A stretch of DNA of 5,862 nucleotides, taken from positions 1-5,862 of the forward strand of contig SKHV01000303.1 of assembly GCA_007116765.1 (NCBI GenBank). The letters run 5' to 3'. Positions 1-5,862 of this stretch are shown here, one piece after another (the stretch's first letter is position 1; each line of letters opens with the position of its first letter). This DNA is from Prolixibacteraceae bacterium (GTDB lineage: Bacteria > Bacteroidota > Bacteroidia > Bacteroidales > Prolixibacteraceae). A program made the position numbers and the translations under genes. A model generated the notes under the pieces. The model ran no database searches. It was not told where the DNA came from and was given only the letters and a program-made list of their open reading frames with translations.

Positions 1-1837
1 TTAACTGAGCTCTTACCTTATCCTGATCGACAGTTTGACGAATTAAATAGGTTTGTCCAATTGTAAATACGTTAGAAAGGAAGTAGTAATAGCTCAATCC
101 TGATGCGTATGAGTTAAGAATAAACATGAAAATTACTGGCATAAAATACATCATGTATTTCATTCCGGGCATTGCACTGGTATCTTGTGTTTGTCCTTGA
201 AGGCGTGTTTGGAAAACAGTAGTAATTGTCATGAGTAAAGTAAACAAACTTACGTGGCTACCATAACCAAAAGGCACTGTAAAGGGTAAATTAATAATTG
301 AATCGTAAGTAGAAAGGTCGGTTGCCCAAAGGAAGCTTTCCTGGCGTAGCTCAATTGAACCCGGGAAGAAAAAGAACATTGCAATTAAAACAGGCATTTG
401 GAATAGCATAGGCAAACAACCTCCCATGGGGTTCACTCCTACTTTTTTATACAAAGCCATAGTAGCCTGTTGTTTTTCCATTGCTTTGTCGGCAGGAAAC
501 TTCTTGCTTATTTCATCAATTTCGGGCTTAAGTGCCTTCATTTTAGCCTGCGACACATACGATTTGTAGGTAAACGGGAAAACAATTACACGTATCAATA
601 TAGTTAGAATTAGAATTATTATTCCGAAATTATCAATATGCCTACGTAAGAAATTGAATACTGGAATAATCAAGTAACGGTTCACTTCGCGCACAACCGG
701 CCAGCCCAGATTAATGAGTTTTTCGAGTCCCAAATCGTATTCGCGCAATGTTTGGTAGTGATTAGGCCCAAAATAAAACGACATGCCGTAATTATTTTCG
801 CCACGAGGGTCGAAAGCGAGACCAATGTCTGAGCTGAATGACGCCAGATAATCACCCTCTTCGTCTAATCTTTCGGAGGCAACAATTGCATTTTCGAAAG
901 CTTCGTTGGCGATAATGGCAGTTGAGAAAAATAACTGCTTATACCCAATCCATTTAACCGGAGTGTTTAAGTTTTCTGAATCGCTTTTAGTAAGGCTGAG
1001 ATTATCGATGTCGTTATTTCTGAAACTATAATACATTGTGGTATAACGGTCTTCGCCAAATTTTGAAGCTCGTTCCTGACGGGGAATATCGAAATTGAAA
1101 TTAAGGCTAAGATAACCGGTGTTGGTTCTAATCAAATCCTGCATACCATTCATCCTGATTTGATGATCGACAGAATACGAATTGTGTGTTATGGTATATA
1201 CATGATCGATATAGCGGTTATTGCCGGCATCAAGGCGCAATACAATTTCCTGCGATCCACCGGGGTTTTCCTCATTAAAGTTAATGCGTCCTTCGCGTCC
1301 GCGTGGAACTTCGGGGCCACTAACCTGAATGTGTTTATCGCGCGTTAATGGTTTAAAATATAGCTCGTCGGATTGAATTGAACGGTTTTGAGCAAAGAAC
1401 GACAAGTTGTGTACCGAGCTTTCACCTTCAATAAGAAATAAATCGGTAGAATCGTGTCGTTTATAATTTTTAAGTTCAACGGAGTACACACGTCCACCTT
1501 TAGTAGAGAGGGTCAACCTCATTAAATTATTCTCTAGTACAATAAACTCTTCTTCACCGCTTGCCGAAATACTAAAATCGCCGTAGAGGTTTTTCAAATC
1601 GTCGCTTGACGTTTCATCATCGATTCCGTTAGCAGCTTGTGAGGCAGTTATCTGATTACTGTTAAGTTCCTGCTCGTATCGTTCTTGTTCACGTGCAATT
1701 TCACGCTGAGCCAATTCAATGGAGTCGCGCCGCTGCTTAGTTGCTTCTATTTGTTCCTGCGAAGGTTTGTTAATGTAGCTAAATAGTATGAGTACTGCAA
1801 AAATCAGTACTAAACCTATTGTTGTGTTTCTGTCCAT
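1..1837 (-). CDS. yidC: Membrane protein insertase YidC (3' end cut off by the window edge)
   Basis: YidC inserts and folds inner-membrane proteins, alone or with the Sec translocon. I translated 612 codons from ATG at 1837-1835 with no stop and no frameshift; the last complete codon is 4-2. Bacteroidota YidC is usually somewhat over 600 residues, so probably only a short basic C-terminal tail is missing. Residues 6-22 form an uncleaved N-terminal anchor with no lipobox cysteine. Residues 24-58 are a charged, probably helical linker, and about 60-395 is the periplasmic domain. The conserved insertase core follows, with membrane segments near 404-422, 475-491, 529-543, 561-575 and 582-599. Arg416 (ILIRVIVFPF) matches the conserved groove arginine of the family (Arg366 in E. 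coli). Residues 423-468 are the cytoplasmic helical hairpin, followed by the hallmark NPMGGCLPMLFQMPV from 469. The gene lies 44 bp behind pyrG, probably in the same operon. The start suits both the anchor and an SD-like AGGA. Identification is very secure. Confidence 0.97.
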   Translation of the reverse strand, partial: MDRNTTIGLVLIFAVLILFSYINKPSQEQIEATKQRRDSIELAQREIAREQERYEQELNSNQITASQAANGIDDETSSDDLKNLYGDFSISASGEEEFIVLENNLMRLTLSTKGGRVYSVELKNYKRHDSTDLFLIEGESSVHNLSFFAQNRSIQSDELYFKPLTRDKHIQVSGPEVPRGREGRINFNEENPGGSQEIVLRLDAGNNRYIDHVYTITHNSYSVDHQIRMNGMQDLIRTNTGYLSLNFNFDIPRQERASKFGEDRYTTMYYSFRNNDIDNLSLTKSDSENLNTPVKWIGYKQLFFSTAIIANEAFENAIVASERLDEEGDYLASFSSDIGLAFDPRGENNYGMSFYFGPNHYQTLREYDLGLEKLINLGWPVVREVNRYLIIPVFNFLRRHIDNFGIIILILTILIRVIVFPFTYKSYVSQAKMKALKPEIDEISKKFPADKAMEKQQATMALYKKVGVNPMGGCLPMLFQMPVLIAMFFFFPGSIELRQESFLWATDLSTYDSIINLPFTVPFGYGSHVSLFTLLMTITTVFQTRLQGQTQDTSAMPGMKYMMYFMPVIFMFILNSYASGLSYYYFLSNVFTIGQTYLIRQTVDQDKVRAQL

Positions 1838-1841
1838 CTAT

Positions 1842-1846
1842 TCCTG
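1842..1846 (-). promoter_or_regulatory. Shine-Dalgarno-like site before yidC
   Basis: The minus strand reads CAGGAATAG directly before the yidC ATG, so AGGA sits 4 nt upstream of the start codon. This supports the chosen start, which is also the one that gives a proper N-terminal membrane anchor. Bacteroidota often do without strong Shine-Dalgarno pairing, so the site may contribute only modestly to translation. The rest of the 44-bp gap (1838-1881) shows no hairpin with a T-tract and no TAnnTTTG box. Confidence 0.5.
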
Positions 1847-1881
1847 TTTAAAATATTCTGAAATACTATTTTCTTCACTAG

Positions 1882-3474
1882 TTATATACATGCCTGAATA
1901 AAGGCCGCAAAAAGCGGACTTGGCTTCAATACTGTACTACTGTACTCGGGGTGGTATTGTACCCCTACAAACCATTTGTGGTTTTCAAGTTCAACAGCTT
2001 CAACCAGTCCGGTTTCGGGATTAATTCCCACGGGTTTCATTCCGGCATTTTCAAAGTCCTTGATATATTTATCGTTAAATTCATAACGATGTCTGTGCCG
2101 TTCCTTAATTGTTTCTTTTTTGTAAGCCTTGTACAAATGCGTACCTTTTTTGATTTTACATACAAATGCACCAAGCCTCATTGTTCCACCCATATTGGTA
2201 ATACCCTTTTGTTCTTCCATAAGATCAATTACCGGATACTGAGTTACCTCGTTCATTTCGGTTGAATCGGCACCCTGATAGTTCAGAACATTGCGGGCAA
2301 ATTCAACTACAGCAATTTGCATTCCCAAGCAAATTCCGAGGAATGGGATGTCTTTCTCTCTAGCAAAACGTGCAGCTTCAATTTTCCCTTTTATTCCACG
2401 ATGACCAAAACCAGGAGCGATTAAGATACCGTTAAGGCCTTCGAGCATTTGGGATGCATTGCGGTGTGTAATTTCCTCAGAATGAATAAACTTAAGTTCA
2501 ACCGCACATTCGTTAACTGCGCCTGCATGCACAAACGACTCAACAATTGATTTGTAAGCATCGGGCAATTCAACGTATTTCCCCACTAAACCTATAGATA
2601 TTTTGTGTTTCGGATTTTTATACTTATTCAAAAAGCTTTTCCAGGCATTAAGTTCTGGCTCAGCACCTACAGGTATTCCAAATTTTTTAAGTACGGTTAC
2701 ATCGAGCTTTTCCTCTTTCATTTTAAGAGGCACCTCGTAAATTGTAGGCACATCAATTGATTGTACCACCGCTTCAACATCTACATTACAAAACAGTGCT
2801 ACTTTTTTGCGTATGGCTTCGTTTAATTCGTGTTCGGTACGCAGCACAAGTATATCGGGTTGAACACCGTTTTCGAGCAGCGATTTAACCGAGTGCTGAG
2901 TGGGTTTTGTTTTCAACTCGCCCGAAGCATTGAGAAAAGGCACCAGAGTAAGATGAATCACCATAGCCTGTTTTCCCAGTTCCCATTTCAGCTGCCTCAC
3001 TGCTTCGATATAGGGCAGAGATTCCATGTCGCCCACGGTGCCACCAATTTCGGTAAGCACAAAATCGTAACGACCTTTACGCCCAAGAAGTTTGATATTT
3101 CGTTTTATTTCGTCGGTAATATGAGGGATAATTTGTACAGTTTTCCCCAAATAATCGCCTTTGCGTTCCTTGTTAATTACCGATTGGTAGATGCGCCCGG
3201 TGGTTACATTGTTGGCTTGCGATGTGGGTTTGTTTAAAAAACGTTCGTAATGCCCTAAGTCAAGGTCGGTTTCAGCACCATCGTCGGTTACGTAACACTC
3301 GCCATGTTCGTATGGGTTGAGTGTGCCGGGATCGACGTTAAGATATGGATCGAGCTTTTGGATGGTAACTGAAAAGCCTCTGGCCTGCAAAAGCTTTGCC
3401 AGCGATGCAATAAGAATGCCCTTCCCCAATGAAGAAGTCACTCCGCCTGTAACAAATATATACTTAGTTGACAA
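1882..3474 (-). CDS. pyrG: CTP synthase (glutamine-hydrolysing)
   Basis: CTP synthase converts UTP, ATP and glutamine to CTP, the last step of de novo pyrimidine nucleotide synthesis, in the cytoplasm. The 530-residue length is normal for the family. The N-terminal amidoligase domain (about 1-270) has the P-loop GGVTSSLGKG at 10-19, likely Mg-binding Asp70 and Glu142, the GGTVGDMES loop at 144-152, and the UTP/CTP-site stretch KTKPTQHSVK at 188-197. The class I glutamine amidotransferase domain (about 291-530) has PGFGHRG at 354-360, the nucleophile Cys382 in GICLGMQ, and His508 and Glu510 in HPEYSST, completing a Cys-His-Glu triad. GGTMRLG and ERHRHRYE are also intact, so the enzyme should be active. 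The start is TTG at 3474-3472. No in-frame ATG or GTG lies within about 80 bp upstream, and the resulting STKYIFVTGG N-terminus fits relatives. The stop is TAA. yidC follows after 44 bp. Product feedback by CTP and activation by GTP are known for the family. Confidence 0.99.
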   Translation of the reverse strand: MSTKYIFVTGGVTSSLGKGILIASLAKLLQARGFSVTIQKLDPYLNVDPGTLNPYEHGECYVTDDGAETDLDLGHYERFLNKPTSQANNVTTGRIYQSVINKERKGDYLGKTVQIIPHITDEIKRNIKLLGRKGRYDFVLTEIGGTVGDMESLPYIEAVRQLKWELGKQAMVIHLTLVPFLNASGELKTKPTQHSVKSLLENGVQPDILVLRTEHELNEAIRKKVALFCNVDVEAVVQSIDVPTIYEVPLKMKEEKLDVTVLKKFGIPVGAEPELNAWKSFLNKYKNPKHKISIGLVGKYVELPDAYKSIVESFVHAGAVNECAVELKFIHSEEITHRNASQMLEGLNGILIAPGFGHRGIKGKIEAARFAREKDIPFLGICLGMQIAVVEFARNVLNYQGADSTEMNEVTQYPVIDLMEEQKGITNMGGTMRLGAFVCKIKKGTHLYKAYKKETIKERHRHRYEFNDKYIKDFENAGMKPVGINPETGLVEAVELENHKWFVGVQYHPEYSSTVLKPSPLFAAFIQACI

Positions 3475-3509
3475 AAGATTATTTTTTAAAGTTTGATTTT
3501 CAAAAAACG

Positions 3510-3517
3510 CAAAGATA
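3510..3517 (-). promoter_or_regulatory. Candidate Bacteroidota -7 promoter element of pyrG-yidC
   Basis: The minus strand reads TATCTTTG, an exact match to the TAnnTTTG -7 element known for the primary sigma factor of Bacteroidota. Transcription would begin near 3503-3505, giving a 5' leader of about 30 nt before the TTG start. The best upstream -33 candidate is TTTG at 3542-3545, 24 nt away, slightly longer than the usual spacing, so the upstream half is weak. The box lies downstream of the terminator of the preceding gene, as expected if pyrG-yidC is transcribed on its own. An 8-mer with two free positions can occur by chance in AT-rich DNA. Confidence 0.5.
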
Positions 3518-3556
3518 ATTATAAAATGAATGAAACTAAAACAAAAAGTGGTGATT

Positions 3557-3589
3557 AAAAAAGGCCTGAATGTATTTTCCAGGCCTTTT
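3557..3589 (-). terminator. Intrinsic terminator of the DUF349 gene
   Basis: A perfect 10-bp inverted repeat pairs 3559-3568 with 3580-3589 around an 11-nt loop. On the minus strand it reads AAAAGGCCTG, loop, CAGGCCTTTT, and runs into six T residues ending at 3557. It begins 7 nt after the TAA stop of the DUF349 gene. GC-rich core, short loop and T-tract together make a textbook rho-independent terminator for minus-strand transcription. The plus strand also has a short T run after the hairpin (3586-3589), but no plus-strand gene enters this region. Confidence 0.88.
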
Positions 3590-3596
3590 GAAAATT

Positions 3597-5687
3597 TTAT
3601 TCTTCGTTGTTTTCAGCTTCGTCAATTATTCTAATCTTATCTTTAAGGTATTCAATTTGCTCTTCGTTGTTTGCAATTTTCCGCTCTACGTCTTTGATTA
3701 AGCTCTCTGCATTTTTGGAATTAGAGAAAAAGCCCACGTTGTTTTTAAGTGTAGTTAAATCGCTTTCGAGCTGTTTTAGTTTCGACACAAATTTATCGCG
3801 TTCGGCATAAACTTTGTTTTGTCCGCGAGACGATGATTTCATGTCGGTAACCTTGCTTCGGTATTTTAGCAAGTTGCGATCTTTGTCATCAACTCGCAAT
3901 TTGTCGAATTGAGCATCAATTGCATCGCGGAAATTTTTCTGCACTTCGTTTTTATTGGCAATGGGCACATGTCCAATGTCAGTCCAACGACGCTGAAAGT
4001 CTCTTAGTTTTTCAAAGTCGGCTTTATCATCGCCCGTGAGGGTAAATTGCTTAACCTGTTCAATCAATTCATTTTTCAGTGTTAGATTTTCGACCTGAGT
4101 TTCGTCAATTGTACTGAAAAATTTCGATTTATTGTCGAAGAAGAAATCGCAGGCGGCTCTGAATCGTTTCCACACATTGTCGGAATGCTTACGAGGTACG
4201 GGTCCAATTTCCTTCCAACGCTTTTGAATTGCTATAAACTCATCGGTTGTTTTTTTCCAGTCGTTACTATCTTTGAGCGCCTCGGCCTGTACACACAAGT
4301 CGATTTTTATCTGAAGGTTGTTTGTCTGAACTTCTTTATGCTTTGAATAGAACTCGCGTTTTTTGTCAAAAAATGCATCGCACAAATTCCTGAAGCGCTC
4401 GTAGATTGCGGTATTGTCTTTTTTAGGTGCAAACCCAATTGTTCTCCAATATTTTTGAATCTCGATTATATCTTTCGATTTTGCTTCCCACTCTTTATGC
4501 GACTGAATATTAAGCGCAGTAAGTTCTTCTACCTTTTCGCAAAGAGCTGTTTTTGCTTCGAGGTTTTTCTTTTGAAGTTTTTTGCGGTTTTCGAAGAAGT
4601 CCTGATGTTTTTTGTTGATTGTTGTAGTTGCGGATTTAAAACGCTCCCATAACTCTTCTTTTTTATCGTGCGGCACAGGACCAATTTCACGCCAAACATC
4701 GTGCAATTTCTGCAGCATGTTGAATGCTTTGAGCACTGATGGCTCAAGCAACAAGGCTTCGGCTTTCTCACAAAGATTGATCTTTTCTTCGAGGTTTTTC
4801 TTTAAGTCGAGATCACGTAATTCTTTGTTAATTTTTATATAGTCGTAGAAATTTTCAACATGATGATGGTAGTTCTCCCACAAGTCTTTCATGCTTGATT
4901 GGGGTACAAGCCCTGCTTCGCGCCATTTCTGTTGAAGTTCTTTAAATTCCTGAAAAGTCTTATTGATAGATTCTTCCCTGTTCACAAGGCCTTTTATCTC
5001 TTCAATAATTTCGTATTTTATTCTGAGATTTTCATCTTTCTCTGCCTCAAGTTCCTTGTTATGTTGAATTTTAAATTGACGGTATTCAGTGAGCAGGTTT
5101 TTTAAATCTTTTTCGTAAGGATTAGGTTCTGGTTTGAACTCCTCTTCGTAGCCGCCTGCTTCAATAAATGCTTTTTTATCTTGTTGCACTTTGGCTTTTT
5201 GCTGTTTGTAAAAGCTAACCTTTATGGCATCGACTTTATGCTGAATTTCATGAAATTTCTTGGTTTCGAGTAAGTCTCTGAATTCATTAATAAGGTCAAC
5301 CTCTGAGAGTTTTGATAAGTCTTTTTCAGTTTCTTCGGTTTTGCTTTCTTCAGGTTTTACCTTAACTTCAGTCTCCTCGGCTACTTTTTCCTCAGTTTCT
5401 GCTTCTTCAGCAACTAATTCCTCCGCTGCAGGTTCTTTCGTAACTGATTCTTCAGTTACAATTTCAACAGGTATTTCAGCCTCGGGTATTTCTTCTTTTT
5501 CGACTTCGGGAGCTAGCTCATCAGGTTTAGTGTCGTTTTTTACTTCATCCGTCTTTTCGGGAGCTTCAACTGTTGTGTTTTCTTCAACAGTTTCCTGAGA
5601 TTCTTTTTCTAAATTAGATTCAGTTGATTCTACTGAATTTTTCACCTCGTCCTGAGGTTCTGAGTACATTTTGTCTTTAGGTTCCAT
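3597..5687 (-). CDS. DUF349 repeat protein of unknown function
   Basis: This 696-residue, probably cytoplasmic protein has no signal peptide or membrane segment. Residues 1 to about 125 are a Glu-rich low-complexity tail with loose AEE-type repeats. Residues 126-219 are helical and charged and contain AFIEAGG and an AIKVSFYKQQ stretch that I associate with Bacteroidota members of this family. Five DUF349 units follow, each with a W-x3-G-x-[VA]-P motif, at Trp255, Trp332, Trp414, Trp491 and Trp568, and each opening with an NL pair 34-39 residues earlier. Residues 624-691 form a probable coiled coil containing the family-like GFFSNSKNAE. DUF349 is an uncharacterised domain, so I assign no function; the all-helical repeats suggest a scaffold or binding role. 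The ATG at 5687-5685 is the first possible Met, with Met7 as an alternative. The TAA stop is followed at once by a terminator, so the gene looks separate from pyrG. Confidence 0.93.
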   Translation of the reverse strand: MEPKDKMYSEPQDEVKNSVESTESNLEKESQETVEENTTVEAPEKTDEVKNDTKPDELAPEVEKEEIPEAEIPVEIVTEESVTKEPAAEELVAEEAETEEKVAEETEVKVKPEESKTEETEKDLSKLSEVDLINEFRDLLETKKFHEIQHKVDAIKVSFYKQQKAKVQQDKKAFIEAGGYEEEFKPEPNPYEKDLKNLLTEYRQFKIQHNKELEAEKDENLRIKYEIIEEIKGLVNREESINKTFQEFKELQQKWREAGLVPQSSMKDLWENYHHHVENFYDYIKINKELRDLDLKKNLEEKINLCEKAEALLLEPSVLKAFNMLQKLHDVWREIGPVPHDKKEELWERFKSATTTINKKHQDFFENRKKLQKKNLEAKTALCEKVEELTALNIQSHKEWEAKSKDIIEIQKYWRTIGFAPKKDNTAIYERFRNLCDAFFDKKREFYSKHKEVQTNNLQIKIDLCVQAEALKDSNDWKKTTDEFIAIQKRWKEIGPVPRKHSDNVWKRFRAACDFFFDNKSKFFSTIDETQVENLTLKNELIEQVKQFTLTGDDKADFEKLRDFQRRWTDIGHVPIANKNEVQKNFRDAIDAQFDKLRVDDKDRNLLKYRSKVTDMKSSSRGQNKVYAERDKFVSKLKQLESDLTTLKNNVGFFSNSKNAESLIKDVERKIANNEEQIEYLKDKIRIIDEAENNEE
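3888..5030 (-). repeat. Five DUF349 protein-repeat units within the coding region
   Basis: Residues 220-600 hold five diverged tandem units opening at NL220, NL298, NL375, NL457 and NL534, so spacing is 78, 77, 82 and 77 residues. The common pattern is NLxxKxxL, a helix, [IL]QxxW, then [RKT]x[IA]GxxP, then a Phe- and charge-rich helix. The central motifs are WREAGLVP, WREIGPVP, WRTIGFAP, WKEIGPVP and WTDIGHVP. Unit 3 carries about five extra residues before its tryptophan. This is repetition at protein level; the DNA is too diverged to count as a recent tandem duplication. Confidence 0.85.
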
Positions 5688-5862
5688 TTCAAATATATAT
5701 TTGTAATCTATTTTGAGCTTAAAATCTAGATATTAATGAGTTACAAAGTACGAATATATTGATTTATTTAAAAAATAAAAACAATTCAATAGTTTTTAAC
5801 TTTTAGATTCAATCTGTGTTCAGTCAGTATTTTATAAGCCTGCCGACAAAGAAATAAAAAAA
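5688..5862. other. AT-rich apparently non-coding region upstream of the DUF349 gene
   Basis: These 175 bases are strongly AT-rich and carry no convincing gene on either strand. The longest run of interest is a 24-codon open stretch on the minus strand ending in TGA at 5788-5786. It could be the tail of an upstream gene but has no recognisable motif. The region presumably carries the DUF349 promoter. A TACTTTG near 5743-5749 on the minus strand resembles a -7 element but is one base short of TAnnTTTG. I see no clear terminator hairpin. Confidence 0.5.
5690..5697 (-). promoter_or_regulatory. TATATTTG box abutting the DUF349 start codon
   Basis: The minus strand reads TATATTTG followed by AA and the ATG, an exact TAnnTTTG match. 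If it works as a -7 element, transcription would start at or just inside the start codon, giving a leaderless or nearly leaderless message, or one using Met7. No TTG -33 element stands at the expected distance. It may simply be an AT-rich translation-initiation region resembling the consensus, so confidence is low. Confidence 0.22.

Noticed and set aside
1160..1348. 62-residue plus-strand open frame
   Set aside because: It is antisense to the periplasmic domain of yidC, whose minus-strand frame is open from 1837 to the window edge.
1903..1918. Small hairpin ccgc-aaaaa-gcgg near the end of pyrG
   Set aside because: The stem is only 4 bp, there is no T-tract, and it lies inside the conserved C-terminal PSPLFAAF coding sequence.
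2830..3237. 135-residue plus-strand open frame
   Set aside because: It lies entirely inside pyrG, whose minus-strand frame is unambiguous. The plus-strand product has no recognisable family.
4529..4771. 80-residue minus-strand open frame inside the DUF349 gene
   Set aside because: It is a different frame overlapping DUF349 units 2 and 3, with a Lys/Cys-rich composition and no domain. The 696-residue frame explains the region.
5260..5598. Plus-strand open frame encoding a Ser-rich 112-residue product
   Set aside because: It is the antisense shadow of the Glu-rich tail of the DUF349 gene: GAA/GAG codons read backwards give TTC/CTC and serine codons. Its composition is fully explained by the real gene.
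5723..5736. Short palindrome ATCTAGAT in the upstream region
   Set aside because: An 8-bp palindrome in AT-rich DNA is expected by chance, and there is no second copy or flanking operator structure.
5786..5860. 24-codon minus-strand open stretch ending in TGA, possibly the tail of an upstream gene
   Set aside because: It is too short to judge, begins in a T-rich run, and has no recognisable motif. Sequence beyond the right edge would be needed to call it.

Overview
This window looks like chromosomal core DNA from a member of the Bacteroidota, probably class Bacteroidia. The support is threefold. The YidC is the roughly 620-residue type with a non-lipidated N-terminal anchor and a large periplasmic domain. 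The CTP synthase and the DUF349 protein carry Bacteroidota-style sequence signatures. Two sites fit the TAnnTTTG -7 promoter element of this phylum. The taxonomic call is an inference from protein resemblance, without a database search.

All three recognisable genes lie on the minus strand, so the order of transcription runs from high to low coordinates. First comes an AT-rich, apparently non-coding leader (5688-5862). Next is a 696-residue DUF349 repeat protein (3597-5687) of unknown function, ending in a strong intrinsic terminator (about 3557-3589). A short intergenic region holding a candidate promoter (-7 box at 3510-3517) precedes pyrG, CTP synthase (1882-3474), which starts with TTG. 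After a 44-bp gap comes yidC, the membrane protein insertase (1-1837). Its last residues run off the left edge of the window.

pyrG and yidC look like one transcription unit: short gap, same strand, no terminator or promoter between them. The DUF349 gene looks like a separate unit. PyrG makes CTP for RNA, DNA and the CDP-activated intermediates of phospholipid synthesis. YidC inserts and folds inner-membrane proteins. Both are housekeeping functions tied to cell growth, but no direct functional link between them is visible here.

I found no mobile element, CRISPR array, tRNA, rRNA, riboswitch, phage gene or defence gene. No intergenic stretch exceeds 300 bases. I do not think the window holds an undescribed system. 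The least understood item is the five-unit DUF349 protein.
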